Part shown: one piece after another, positions 1 to 9,107 of the stretch
Position numbering within the stretch: position 1 is the first letter of the stretch
Layout: each line of letters starts with the position of its first letter
DNA from: Yinghuangia seranimata
GTDB taxonomy: Bacteria > Actinomycetota > Actinomycetes > Streptomycetales > Streptomycetaceae
Assembly (NCBI RefSeq): GCF_029953285.1
Contig: NZ_JASAOI010000039.1
Span: 1-43,677 of the forward strand
Direction: 5' to 3'
Length of the DNA: 43,677 nucleotides
Made by a program: the position numbers and the translations under genes
Notes under the pieces: model-generated
Seen by the model: the letters and a program-made list of their open reading frames with translations, nothing else
Told to the model about the DNA's origin: nothing
Database searches by the model: none

Positions 1-693
1 TGGATGGCGTGCGGCAACCCCGGCTCGTTCGCCAAGGCCGGCTCGCTCGGCATCGGCGCGATCGCGTTCAACTTCGAGCCGATCTACAACCTGAAGGGCC
101 GCATCGAGGCCTACAAGGAAGCCGCCGCCAACCCGGACGAGATCCTCGGCGACTACCAGAACAACAACGTCATGATGACGAACGGCGTCATCTGCCTGTC
201 GGACCGCAAGCGCGCCCGCGAGATCGCCCTTCATGGCAACGCCGGCTACCTGGTCACGCTGGTGAACCTTTACCACGACACCATGCCCAAGTCGACGGAC
301 GGCGTCACGTGGCCCGCCCCGCCGTTCAGCCTCGGCGACCTCGGCGGCGAGGAACTGCTCGACCAGCTCATCGCCGGCGGCTACCTGCTGTGCGGAACGC
401 CGGAGGAGGTCTGCGAACAGGTCGCCGCCTACCAGGAAGTCGGCTGCGACCAGCTCGTGTTCGGCCTCAACGCCGCGCTCTCGCACGAGGAGAACCTCGA
501 GATGATCGAGCTCTTCGGCGACAAGGTCATCCCCGAGTTCGACAAGAACCCGGAGCACTCCACCACGGCCTACCGCCGCGGCGCAAAGGGCCCGAAGTAC
601 CCGCCCTTCAACGGCCCGGTCGACCCGGACCTGGTCCACACCGTGCTCCCCGCAAGCGCCATCCTCGGCGTGGACGGCCAGCCGCAGGGCTGA
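1..693 (+). CDS. LLM-class (luciferase-like) flavin-dependent oxidoreductase, C-terminal part
   Basis: Only the last 230 residues are in the window; the frame is open from base 1, so the true start lies upstream. The visible part has the layout of the C-terminal half of a bacterial-luciferase-type TIM barrel: an EAY-K-A stretch, a conserved LSD-RARE segment, then the GTPEEV-EQV-YQEVGCDQLVFG motif that is typical of F420- or FMN-dependent monooxygenases and hydride transferases. Such enzymes use reduced flavin and often oxygen to oxidise ketones, alkanesulfonates, terpenoids or similar small molecules. The substrate cannot be read from the sequence. A strong hairpin follows 11 bases after the stop, so this is the last gene of its unit. 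It may belong to the same catabolic locus as the monooxygenase and SDR genes further right, but there is no direct evidence for that. Confidence 0.85.
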   Translation, partial: WMACGNPGSFAKAGSLGIGAIAFNFEPIYNLKGRIEAYKEAAANPDEILGDYQNNNVMMTNGVICLSDRKRAREIALHGNAGYLVTLVNLYHDTMPKSTDGVTWPAPPFSLGDLGGEELLDQLIAGGYLLCGTPEEVCEQVAAYQEVGCDQLVFGLNAALSHEENLEMIELFGDKVIPEFDKNPEHSTTAYRRGAKGPKYPPFNGPVDPDLVHTVLPASAILGVDGQPQG

Positions 694-704
694 CACCCCC
701 AGAC

Positions 705-741
705 CCGCCGCCGCGGTGCCATGCCGACACCGCGGCGGCGG
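705..741. terminator. Perfect 14-bp GC hairpin after the flavin monooxygenase
   Basis: The arms CCGCCGCCGCGGTG (705-718) and CACCGCGGCGGCGG (728-741) are perfectly complementary around a 9-base loop. It lies between a plus-strand stop (693) and a minus-strand stop (864), so it can end transcription from both sides. There is no T-run, as is usual for actinobacterial terminators. Bases 742-863 hold nothing else recognisable. Confidence 0.75.
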
Positions 742-863
742 ACGCATGTCCGGGGTGCGTCCTGCGGCCTATTGCGCCTCGTCCCGCCGCAACCACGACA
801 CGAGCGTCGCAACCGAGCGGTCGAACGCTGCGTCTTCGGTCCGGTTCAGTGCCCGTGCCAGGT

Positions 864-3518
864 TCAGCGGTAGCTGTGCGTCCCCGACTTCGCCTGGTAG
901 GTCCGGCCGTCGGGGAGGCGGATATCGGCCTCGGCTCCGGGCGGGACGGTCACGGTCAGGGTGAACCCGCCGTTCTCGTCGATACGCCAGGCCGAGACGA
1001 CGGTGCCGTAGGGGGACTCCAACTGCGCCTCGGCCTGGGTGAGTCCCCCTCCGGGGACCGGAGCGATCTCGAAGCGACGGAAGCCCGCGGCCTCCGGGTC
1101 GGGGTCGGCCGGAGGCCTGATGCCGGCAACGTAGTTGTGCAGGAACGAGACGACCGCGCCCTTGCTGTAGTGGTTCAGGGAGGCGTGGGCGACGCCGGCT
1201 TCGTCGATGCCGTTCCAGTGCTCCCAGATCGTGGTGGCGCCCCGGTCTACCATCGTGAGCCAGGACGGTTCGGTGTCCTGGAAGAGGAGTTCGTAGGCGA
1301 CGTCGAGGTGCCCGGTGTCGGCGAGCACGGGCAGCAGGTACGGCGTTGCCAGGAACCCCGTGCCCACGTGCGTGCCCGCGTCTCGGATCAGCGTGACGAG
1401 TCGATCTGCCGTGGCCGCCCGCAGGTCCTCGGGGACCAGACCGAACGCCAGCGCCCGGACGTACGTGGCCTGCGTATTCGGTGTCAGCGCGCCGTCGTCG
1501 GCGATGAACTCCGTGCGCCATGCCTCGAGTACCTGCTGCGCCAGCCGGGTGTACCGGTCGGCGTCGTCGCCGTGGCCGGTCAGCGCCGAGATCCGCGCGA
1601 GCAGCGAGGCCGAGCGGTACAGGTACGCGGTCGCCACCGCCCCGTGGTCCGCGGTGCGGAACGCGTTCTCGTCGACGCCGGGCTCGGTCCACTCGCCCCA
1701 GTGGAAGCCGGCGTCCCACAGGAACGCTTCGTGCGGCGCGGCCTCGGGGCGCGCCGCCACGCGGCTCAGATGACGCCGCGTGTGGGCGCGTTCGGCGGCG
1801 AAGTCGACCCACCGGACCATCATCGGCCTGAATTCGGTGAGCACGTCGAGGTCGCCGTACACCCGCCACAGCTCCCACGGCACGATCACCGACGCGTCGC
1901 CCCATGCGGACGAGCCGGCGAACATCTCGAGGATCTCGGTAGGCAGGTGCTGGACGGCGCGGCCGCCGGGGTCGGGCGCGAAGTTGGTGAGGCAGCCGTC
2001 GTCCCACTGGTCCGCGGCCAGGTCCCGCAGCCACTTGATGGAGAAGCCCGCCACGTCGTAGAGGAAGGCGGCGGTCGGGACATAGAGCATCCAGTCGCCG
2101 GTCCAGCCCGCCCGTTCACGCTGCGGGCAGTCGGTGGGGATGTCGCAGGCGTTGCCGCGGAAGCTCCAGTCGGCGATGTCGTGGAGGCGGTTGATCCGGT
2201 CGTCGCTGCACCGGAAGCGGCCGGTGCGCCGCAAGTCCGTATGCACGACGACACCGGTCAGGTCGTCCGGAGTGAGGGCGTCGCGCGCGCCGTCCACGCG
2301 GACGTACTGGAAGCCGTGTGTCGTGTGCCTCGGTTCGAACACCTCGCCGGGAAGGTCGCCCGAGATGACACGGTCCACCTGCCCGGCCGGCAGCGGTGCA
2401 CCGGTCTGGAAGTCCTCCCCGCGCAGATGGTCGGTCGTGACGTCGCCCTCGGCGTCGAGCGCTTCGCCGTGGGTCAGCGTCAGGTCGGCGGCGGCCGGGA
2501 CCGTGAGACGGACCCAGCCGTTGATGTTCTGCCCGAGATCGACGATCTGGCGGCCTGACCCGAGCACGGTCACCGCGCGCGGCCGGATCTCCTCGACGCG
2601 CCGCACGGGCGGCGCCGGGGAGGCCGTGAGTCGGGCGAAGTCGTCGTACAGGCCGCCCGTCGCCACTGTCGCCTTCGTCCAAGTGGAGGCGTCGAAGCCC
2701 GGTGCCGACCAGCCCGGCAGGACACGCCGCAGGTCATGGTGCTGGCCGTCCATGAGGTCGGCGGCGGTGATCTCGGCGGTCGACGTGGTCCACGCGTCGT
2801 CGGTTCCGAGGATGGTGACGGTGCCGTCCTCGTGCTCGGCCTGCAATTGGAAGAGGAGCGCCGTCCGTTCGCCGAAGCTGTCGGCGATGCGCATCGCACC
2901 GGTCCGGCCGCGGAACCACCCGTCGGACAACACCGCCCCCAAGGTGTTGGCCCCCTCGGTCAGGGACTCGGTGACGTCGTATGTCTGAACATGCAGGTTG
3001 TCGCGGTAGGCGGTGTAGCCGGGAGTCAGCTCCAGATCGCCGACGCGCACGCCGTTGAGGAAGGCCTCGTAGACCCCGTGCGCGGTGGCGTACAAGCGTG
3101 CACGGACCACGGGGGCGCCGAGGAGGAAGTCCCGACGGAGCAGGTGAGCCGGGCGGTCGCCGGCGGGCGGACGCGGCTCCGTGTCACGGGGCTCGATCCA
3201 CCGGGCAGACCAGTCGCCGGGCTCCAGCAACCCCGCCTCCCATGTCGACGGCTCGGACCACAGGCTCTCCCCGAGGTCGGTCCACACCTTCACCTGCCAC
3301 ACGACGCACTGCCCCGACCGCGTCGCGGGGCCGGTGTAGGGCACCAGGACGGAGCGATCGTCGTCGATCCGTCCCGAATCCCACGCGTTGGTGCGTAGCC
3401 GGTACGCAATCTGCCGGACAGCTCCGGCGGGGAGCAGCCAGGACAGTCGCGGGCTCCGGACGTGCAGCCCCAAGGGGTCCTCGAGGTGCTCGACGCGGAG
3501 GTGGTGCGGGGCGGCCAT
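864..3518 (-). CDS. GH78 alpha-L-rhamnosidase, cytoplasmic
   Basis: This 884-residue protein should remove terminal alpha-L-rhamnose from glycosides. It has the multidomain GH78 layout: N-terminal beta domains, then an (alpha/alpha)6 catalytic barrel. The family signature DCPQRERAGWTGDW starts at Asp463; Glu468 is the expected general acid. TTIWEHWNG carries Glu766, the expected catalytic base, followed by the LNHYSKGAV...VAGI segment typical of the family end. No signal peptide or lipobox is visible, so it probably acts on imported glycosides. The start at 3518 is preferred over an upstream start at 3617 because it has a TTGGAG ribosome binding site at good spacing and because homology begins at its MAAPHHLRVEHL. 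A LacI-type palindrome lies 41 bp upstream, linking it to the rhamnose operon near 28 kb. Confidence 0.95.
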   Translation of the reverse strand: MAAPHHLRVEHLEDPLGLHVRSPRLSWLLPAGAVRQIAYRLRTNAWDSGRIDDDRSVLVPYTGPATRSGQCVVWQVKVWTDLGESLWSEPSTWEAGLLEPGDWSARWIEPRDTEPRPPAGDRPAHLLRRDFLLGAPVVRARLYATAHGVYEAFLNGVRVGDLELTPGYTAYRDNLHVQTYDVTESLTEGANTLGAVLSDGWFRGRTGAMRIADSFGERTALLFQLQAEHEDGTVTILGTDDAWTTSTAEITAADLMDGQHHDLRRVLPGWSAPGFDASTWTKATVATGGLYDDFARLTASPAPPVRRVEEIRPRAVTVLGSGRQIVDLGQNINGWVRLTVPAAADLTLTHGEALDAEGDVTTDHLRGEDFQTGAPLPAGQVDRVISGDLPGEVFEPRHTTHGFQYVRVDGARDALTPDDLTGVVVHTDLRRTGRFRCSDDRINRLHDIADWSFRGNACDIPTDCPQRERAGWTGDWMLYVPTAAFLYDVAGFSIKWLRDLAADQWDDGCLTNFAPDPGGRAVQHLPTEILEMFAGSSAWGDASVIVPWELWRVYGDLDVLTEFRPMMVRWVDFAAERAHTRRHLSRVAARPEAAPHEAFLWDAGFHWGEWTEPGVDENAFRTADHGAVATAYLYRSASLLARISALTGHGDDADRYTRLAQQVLEAWRTEFIADDGALTPNTQATYVRALAFGLVPEDLRAATADRLVTLIRDAGTHVGTGFLATPYLLPVLADTGHLDVAYELLFQDTEPSWLTMVDRGATTIWEHWNGIDEAGVAHASLNHYSKGAVVSFLHNYVAGIRPPADPDPEAAGFRRFEIAPVPGGGLTQAEAQLESPYGTVVSAWRIDENGGFTLTVTVPPGAEADIRLPDGRTYQAKSGTHSYR

Positions 3519-3559
3519 GTGGGCTCCAAGGGTGGGGTGCGGGATCCAACAGCTGGAAC

Positions 3560-3571
3560 TGAATCGTTTCA
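3560..3571. promoter_or_regulatory. LacI-family operator candidate, TGAATCGTTTCA (rhamnosidase)
   Basis: This palindrome has 11 of 12 bases in common with the perfect TGAAACGTTTCA site before rhaI. It is identical to the site at 11429. It lies 41 bp upstream of the rhamnosidase start, where a repressor would block transcription. Confidence 0.65.
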
Positions 3572-3753
3572 TATGCATAACGCGGAGCCGATCAGCAGGC
3601 GCGTAGTTGTTACACAAAATATGCCGACGCCCCCATTCCGCTCCCCCGCCAAGGATCAGAACCTGGAGGAAAGCGCAAGTTCCGGCACTAGCGCGCGCAA
3701 GCTTCTGCGGCTACGCTCCCGGCACAGCCCCGGCAGTTAACGCACACGACACG

Positions 3754-3778
3754 TGAACCGTCCGAATGAATCGGTTCA
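3754..3778. promoter_or_regulatory. Inverted repeat TGAACCG-N11-CGGTTCA with embedded TGAATCGGTTCA
   Basis: Perfect 7-bp arms (3754-3760 and 3772-3778) are separated by 11 bases. The right arm is also half of TGAATCGGTTCA (3767-3778), a relative of the LacI-type site. It lies about 125 bp before the leader ORF of the MFS/ABC unit, in the 384-bp divergent region 3519-3902, which also holds the 3560 site and a GTTACAC box at 3609-3615. The rest of that region shows nothing recognisable. Whether the same LacI protein binds here is inference. Confidence 0.4.
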
Positions 3779-3902
3779 TACCCACGTGATCCTGCGGCAT
3801 CGCCTGACGCGCCGCAGCCCTCCCCCGAACAGGGGCCGGCGCATCGGAGCCCCACCCGCCGCCCGCTGATGTTCCGTCAGCACGTCCTTCGCGGAGATCC
3901 CC

Positions 3903-3953
3903 ATGCTGAAATGCACCCACCGCCCGCCACAGCCACAGGGGCCGAGCAGGTGA
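3903..3953 (+). CDS. Possible 16-residue leader peptide overlapping the MFS-ABC gene
   Basis: An ATG with the best ribosome binding site of this region (GCGGAG, 6 bases before it) opens a 16-codon frame, MLKCTHRPPQPQGPSR. It ends in TGA at 3951-3953, overlapping the GTG at 3950 in a GTGA junction, the usual geometry of translational coupling. The following large gene otherwise lacks a convincing ribosome binding site. The peptide resembles no known attenuator peptide, and its proline-rich end could slow ribosomes. It may simply be chance. Confidence 0.35.
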   Translation: MLKCTHRPPQPQGPSR

Positions 3954-6169
3954 GCGCGCCGAGCAACACCGTCGACGGCTCGGCGCCGTCCGCCGCGGGA
4001 CTCGCGGCCGGCCTGATCGACGCCGAGGCCGAGCGCCAGAAGCGGCAGGCGGAGTCGTCCCGCGACGTGCTGTTCGCCGACGAACTGCTGCCGGGTGTCG
4101 GCGACGAGCGGCTGTCGTTGCGCGCGGGGCTGGCCGCCGGGGGTTCGGCCACCTTCCTCACCTTGACCGCACTCGCCGCGATGGACGAGCTGGAGTCCGC
4201 GACGCTGGGCATCCTGGCACCTGACATCCGCGACGCGTTCGGCATGAGCGACGGCGCGATCGTCTTCATCTCCGCGGCCTCCGGCGCCTTCCTGGTCCTC
4301 GGCGCCCTGCCCATGGGGTGGCTCGCGGACCGCTGCCGTCGCAGCCGGGTCATCGGCTGGGCCGGGATCGCCTTCTCGGCGATGGTGTTCGCGTGCGGGC
4401 TCGCCGCCAACGCCTTCCTGTTCTTCCTTGCCCGGTTCGGCGTCGGGGTCGCCAAGTCCAGCACCCTGCCGGTGCACGGCTCGCTGAACGCCGACACCTA
4501 CCCCATCGGCGTCCGCGGCCGGCTGGCCACCATCAGCGCCGGCGCCGCCAGAACGGCGGGCGCGCTCAGCCCGCTCGCGGTCGGCGGGATCGCCACACTG
4601 GTCGGCGGCGGCAACGGCTGGCGCTGGCCCTTCCTCATCCTCGGACTGCCGTCGCTACTCGTGGCGGTGTGGGCCTTCCGACTCCCCGAACCGCCGCGCG
4701 GGCAACACGAAATGAAGTCGGTGCTGGGTGAAGTCGTACAGGACGCCAAGCCGATGCCGATCTCGGTGGAGGCGGCGTTCGCGAGGCTGATGCGGATCCG
4801 CTCCATCAAGAACTCGATCATCGCGTTCTCCGCCCTCGGCTTCAGCCTGTTCACCGGCGGAGTGCTCGGCAATCTGTGGGCCGAGGACCACTTCGGGATG
4901 TCCACGTTCGAACGCGGCGTCATGGGCTCGGTCACCGGGGCGTCGCTCCTCCTGGCGCTCCCTTTCGTCGGCCCGCGCTACGACCGTCTGTATCGCCGCG
5001 ACCCGTCGCGCGCCCTGGCGCTGCTCGGGTACCTGATCCTGCCGGGCGCCGTGCTGCTGCCGGTGCAGTGGTTCATGCCCAACGGCTACGCGTTCGCGAT
5101 CGCGGGCATCCCCTCAGCGGTGCTGTCGTCGGTCACGTTCGCGATGGTCGGCCCCGTGCTGTCCTCGGTGGTCCCGTTCCGGCTGCGTGGGCTGGGGAGC
5201 GCCCTGTCGGCCATCTACATCTTCTTCATCGGCGCGACCGGCGGCGCCCTGGTCTCCGGCCTCATCAGCAACGCCTACGACGCGCGCGTCGCGGTCCTGG
5301 TGGTCGGTGTCCCGTCCACGCTGGTCGGCGGCCTTCTGGTGGTGCGCAGCGCGGGCTTCATCAAGCACGACCTGTCCCTGGTGGTGCAGGAGCTGCGCGA
5401 GGAGCTCGACGAGCACGAACGGCAGGCGCAGGCCCCCGAGGACATCCCGGTGCTCCAGGTCAACAACGTCGATTTCTCCTACGGCCATGTGCAGACGCTG
5501 TTCGACGTCGGATTCGAGGTCAAGCGGGGCGAGACCCTCGCACTGCTCGGCACCAACGGCGCCGGCAAGTCCACGATCCTGAAGGTGATTTGCGGCCTCG
5601 GCACGCCCTCCCGCGGTGTGGTGCGCCTCAACGGCCGGACGATCACCTACGTCCCGCCGGAGCAACGCGGCGGCTACGGCGTGCATCTTCTGCCGGGCGG
5701 CAAGGGCGTGTTCCAGGACATGACGGTGCGCGAGAACCTGGAGATGGCCGGGTTTCGCATCCGCAGGGACATCGCCGACCGGGACCGGCGGTTCGCCTAC
5801 GTCCTCGACATGTTCCCCGACCTCGCGGGCCGTCAGGGGCAGTTGGCCGGCTCGATGTCCGGTGGGCAGCAGCAGATGCTCGCACTGGCCATGGTCCTCA
5901 TGCACGACCCCGAGGTGCTGCTGATCGACGAGCTGTCGCTCGGCCTGGCCCCGGTGGTCGTCCAGGATCTGCTGGCGATCATCGAGCGCCTCAAGGCCGA
6001 CGGCCTGACGATGGTGATCGTCGAGCAGTCGCTGAACATCGCCCTGGCGATCGCGGACCGCGCGGTGTTCCTGGAGAAGGGTCAGGTCCGCTTCCAGGGG
6101 CCTGCCCGCGAGCTCGCCGAGCGCGACGACCTCGCCCGCGCGGTCTTCCTCGGCAAGGAAGGCGGCTGA
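3950..6169 (+). CDS. MFS transporter fused to a LivF-type ABC ATPase
   Basis: This 739-residue fusion joins two unrelated transport modules. Roughly residues 60-480 are a 12-helix major facilitator domain, with the loop motif GWLADRCRRSR after helix 2 and R-GLGSALSAIY near the end. After a charged, probably coiled linker (EELREELDEHERQAQ-like), residues from about 500 are a LivF-class ATPase: Walker A GTNGAGKST near 533, signature SGGQQQ near 636, Walker B LLIDELSLGLAP, and the LivF-type IVEQS in place of a His switch. The next gene supplies LivH, LivM and LivG, so this ATPase is probably the missing LivF partner. The GTG at 3950 is preferred because it overlaps the leader stop; ATGs at 3869 and 3911 in the same frame are alternatives with weaker binding sites. 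The role of the MFS half (second substrate route, regulator or membrane anchor) is unknown. Confidence 0.85.
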   Translation: MSAPSNTVDGSAPSAAGLAAGLIDAEAERQKRQAESSRDVLFADELLPGVGDERLSLRAGLAAGGSATFLTLTALAAMDELESATLGILAPDIRDAFGMSDGAIVFISAASGAFLVLGALPMGWLADRCRRSRVIGWAGIAFSAMVFACGLAANAFLFFLARFGVGVAKSSTLPVHGSLNADTYPIGVRGRLATISAGAARTAGALSPLAVGGIATLVGGGNGWRWPFLILGLPSLLVAVWAFRLPEPPRGQHEMKSVLGEVVQDAKPMPISVEAAFARLMRIRSIKNSIIAFSALGFSLFTGGVLGNLWAEDHFGMSTFERGVMGSVTGASLLLALPFVGPRYDRLYRRDPSRALALLGYLILPGAVLLPVQWFMPNGYAFAIAGIPSAVLSSVTFAMVGPVLSSVVPFRLRGLGSALSAIYIFFIGATGGALVSGLISNAYDARVAVLVVGVPSTLVGGLLVVRSAGFIKHDLSLVVQELREELDEHERQAQAPEDIPVLQVNNVDFSYGHVQTLFDVGFEVKRGETLALLGTNGAGKSTILKVICGLGTPSRGVVRLNGRTITYVPPEQRGGYGVHLLPGGKGVFQDMTVRENLEMAGFRIRRDIADRDRRFAYVLDMFPDLAGRQGQLAGSMSGGQQQMLALAMVLMHDPEVLLIDELSLGLAPVVVQDLLAIIERLKADGLTMVIVEQSLNIALAIADRAVFLEKGQVRFQGPARELAERDDLARAVFLGKEGG

Positions 6170-6174
6170 CCACG

Positions 6175-9039
6175 ATGCAAATGCCAACCACCCAACTGCT
6201 GTTCGACGGCGCCGTCAACGGACTGGTCATCGGCCTGCTGGCGATGGGCATCGTGCTCGTGCACCGGTCATCCCGCGTCATCAACTTCGCGGTCGCCAAC
6301 ATGGGCCTGGTCGGATCAGTCCTGTTCGCCCTGCTGGTCGTGCGCTACCACGTGCCGTACTGGATCGCGTTGCTGGTCGCCCTCGCGGCCGGCACGGTGT
6401 TCGGGGCGATCGTCGACCTGGCCGTGGTGCGCCGGCTCTTCAACGCGCCGCGCGTGATCGTCCTGGTCGCCACCATCGGCGTCGCGCAACTGGCACTCAC
6501 CATCGTGACCGCCTATCCGGACCTCGACGACTACACCAGCGAGCACTACCCGGTCCCCTGGTCCGGTACGTGGTCGCCCGTCGACGACCTGGAGGTCAGC
6601 GGAGCCCAGCTGAGCATCCTCGTCGCCGTACCCGTCGCCGCGCTCGTGCTCAGTTGGTTCCTGGGCCGCACGGTGCTTGGCAAGACGGTCAAGGCGTCCG
6701 CGGGCAACCCCGAACTCGCCCGCCTCCAAGGCATCAGTCCGAAGATCGTCTCCACCGCCATATGGGCGCTCGCCGGACTGCTGGCCACGCTGTGCCTGAT
6801 CCTCATCTCGGCGCAGAACAAGTCGCTGACCCAGATCACCACGCTCGGGCCGACCACACTGCTCCGGGCGCTCGCGGCCGCGGTCATCGCCCGGATGGCG
6901 TCCTTCCGCATCGCGCTTGCCGCCGGCGTCGGACTCGGCCTGCTCCAGGCGTTCATCCAGTTCAACTGGCTCGACCAGCCCGGCCTGACCGACCTGGTCG
7001 TGCTGGCAATCGTGTTGGCCGCGGTCTTCGCGGTCAGCCGCGGCCGCGACACCGAGTCCTCCTCGTTCTCGTTCGCGCCGAAGGTCAAGCCCGTCCCCGA
7101 GCGGCTGCGCCAGGTCTGGTGGGTCCGCCACCTCGAACGGTCCGGACTGCTCCTGCTCGGGATCGTCGCGATCGTGCTGCCGCTCCTCGTCACCCAGCCG
7201 TCGCGCCACCTGCTCTACACGGTCATCCTGGCGTACGCCATCTGCGCGGCGTCGGTCACGGTTCTCACCGGTTGGGCGGGCCAACTTTCACTCGGGCAGA
7301 TGGCGTTCGCAGGTCTCGGTGCTTTGACGGCCGCGTCGCTCAACCGCGGGCTGCGTATCGAACTCGGCGACAGCATCTACAGCTTCCGCGGGCTCACGTT
7401 CCCGGCGGCGGTGCTGGTCGCGTCGTTGTTCACCGCGGCGCTCGCCGCGCTCGTCGGCGCCGGCGCCCTGCGGGTGCGCGGGCTGCTGCTGGCGGTGAGC
7501 ACGTTCGCCTTCGCGGTGGCCTGCGAGCAGTACCTGTACCGGCGCGACATCTTCCACGACCCGGGGACGAGTACCGCGTCGTTCCCGCGCAGCACGGTGT
7601 TCGGCATCGACGTGTCGACGCAGCGTGCCTACTACTACCTCGTCCTCGCCGTGCTGGTCGTGGTGCTGGTCGTGGTGGCCCGGCTGCGCCGGTCGGGCGT
7701 GGGCCGCACCACCATCGGCGTCAGGGACAACCCGGCCACCGCAGCTGCCTACACCGTGAGCGCCACCCGGGTGAAGCTGCGTGCCTTCGCGCTCGCCGGC
7801 GGCATCGCGGGGCTCGGCGGCGCGCTGCTGGCGGGCGCCGTGCAGACGGTGCCGTACGCGGACAAGTACTACCTGAGCCCCGACTCGCTGGCCCTGGTCT
7901 CGATCGTCGTGATCGGCGGCCTCGGATCGGTGTCGGGCTCGGTGCTCGGCGCGCTGTGGGTGATCGGTCTGCCGTCGTTCATGCCGGACAACAAGCTCGT
8001 GCCGCTGCTCACCTCGAGCCTCGGCCTGCTGGTCCTGCTGCTCTACTTCCCCGGCGGTCTCGTACAGATCGGCTACAGCGCCCGCGACGCGCTGCTCGCC
8101 TGGGCCGACAAGCGGCTGGGGTCCGAGCCCGCCGCCAAGGCGGCGACCGCGCCGCCGCGGGCCCTCACGCGCACCGCGCGCCCCCCGCTGCCGGAGGACA
8201 AGCCGGTGCTGGCAACCGCGGACGTGCGCGTGCGCTTCGGGGGCAAGGCCGCCGTCGACGGTGTGTCGCTCGAGGTTCGGCCGAACGAGATCGTCGGGCT
8301 GATCGGCACCAACGGCGCCGGCAAGTCGACGTTGATGAACGCCGTCGGCGGGTTCGTCCCGGCGAGCGGGGCCGTGGAGTTGCTGGGCCGCGACATCAGC
8401 AAGGCGGCCCCGGCCGCCAGGGCCCGGCTCGGTCTCGGCCGCACCTTCCAGGCCGCGACCCTGTTCCCCGAGCTGACCGTGCACGAGACCGTGCAGATCG
8501 CCCTGGAGGCCCGCGGTCGTACGGGCCTGCTGTCCACCGCGCTGCATCTTCCGCACACCTTCAAACGGGAGCGTGCCAAGCGGTCGGACGCGGACGACCT
8601 GATCGACTTCCTCGGGCTCGGGCGCTACGCCGACGCGTTCATCGGCGACCTGTCCACCGGCACCCGCCGCATCGTCGAACTCGCCGGACTGCTGGCGCTC
8701 GACGCGCGCGTCCTGTGCCTCGACGAACCCACCGCGGGCGTCGCGCAACGCGAGACCGAGGCGTTCGGCCCACTGCTCCACGAGATCCGCCGCGAACTCG
8801 GCGCGTCCATGCTGGTCATCGAACACGACATGCCGCTGATCATGGGCATCAGCGACCGCGTCTACTGCCTGGAGACCGGCCGCGTCATCGCCGCCGGCAC
8901 GCCGGACGCCGTCCGCAACGACCCCAAGGTCATCGCCAGCTACCTGGGCACGGACGAGCGCGCGATCGAACGCAGTGGAAGCGCGCCATCCGCCGCCGAC
9001 CAGAGCCGTACCTCGACCGAGGCCGTCGCGCCCGCGTGA
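6175..9039 (+). CDS. LivH-LivM-LivG fusion: ABC permease pair and ATPase in one chain
   Basis: This 954-residue protein carries three components of a branched-chain-amino-acid-type (HAAT) importer. Residues 1 to about 285 are a LivH-like permease (GLVIGLLAMGIVLVHRSSRVINFA). About 318-640 are LivM-like (TVLTGWAGQLSLGQMAFAG, a LivM hallmark, and AGLGGALLAG). About 678-930 are a LivG ATPase with Walker A GTNGAGKST near 712, GRTFQAATLFPELTV, a degenerate signature LSTGTRR near 826, Walker B LCLDEPTAGVAQ near 848 and the His switch IEHDMPLIM. Such systems move amino acids, amides, aromatic acids or other small acids; the substrate here is not evident. The ATG lies 5 bases after the preceding stop with a GGAAGG site inside it, so the two are cotranscribed. 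LivHMG fusions are common in actinobacteria. Confidence 0.9.
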   Translation: MQMPTTQLLFDGAVNGLVIGLLAMGIVLVHRSSRVINFAVANMGLVGSVLFALLVVRYHVPYWIALLVALAAGTVFGAIVDLAVVRRLFNAPRVIVLVATIGVAQLALTIVTAYPDLDDYTSEHYPVPWSGTWSPVDDLEVSGAQLSILVAVPVAALVLSWFLGRTVLGKTVKASAGNPELARLQGISPKIVSTAIWALAGLLATLCLILISAQNKSLTQITTLGPTTLLRALAAAVIARMASFRIALAAGVGLGLLQAFIQFNWLDQPGLTDLVVLAIVLAAVFAVSRGRDTESSSFSFAPKVKPVPERLRQVWWVRHLERSGLLLLGIVAIVLPLLVTQPSRHLLYTVILAYAICAASVTVLTGWAGQLSLGQMAFAGLGALTAASLNRGLRIELGDSIYSFRGLTFPAAVLVASLFTAALAALVGAGALRVRGLLLAVSTFAFAVACEQYLYRRDIFHDPGTSTASFPRSTVFGIDVSTQRAYYYLVLAVLVVVLVVVARLRRSGVGRTTIGVRDNPATAAAYTVSATRVKLRAFALAGGIAGLGGALLAGAVQTVPYADKYYLSPDSLALVSIVVIGGLGSVSGSVLGALWVIGLPSFMPDNKLVPLLTSSLGLLVLLLYFPGGLVQIGYSARDALLAWADKRLGSEPAAKAATAPPRALTRTARPPLPEDKPVLATADVRVRFGGKAAVDGVSLEVRPNEIVGLIGTNGAGKSTLMNAVGGFVPASGAVELLGRDISKAAPAARARLGLGRTFQAATLFPELTVHETVQIALEARGRTGLLSTALHLPHTFKRERAKRSDADDLIDFLGLGRYADAFIGDLSTGTRRIVELAGLLALDARVLCLDEPTAGVAQRETEAFGPLLHEIRRELGASMLVIEHDMPLIMGISDRVYCLETGRVIAAGTPDAVRNDPKVIASYLGTDERAIERSGSAPSAADQSRTSTEAVAPA

Positions 9040-9107
9040 CGCCGGGCCTGCTCCGGCGTCCCTCTGCCACCACCGAAGTTCCCCTTCACACCAGAAACGG
9101 ATCCGCC

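Noticed and set aside
9-2558. Very long plus-strand open frame opposite the rhamnosidase
   Set aside because: Arg/Gly/Pro-rich composition without any domain; it is the shadow of the LLM and rhamnosidase genes in GC-rich DNA.
3869-3949. ATG at 3869 (and 3911) as start of the MFS-ABC fusion
   Set aside because: No good ribosome binding site; residues before the GTG at 3950 are not family-like. Kept only as an alternative.
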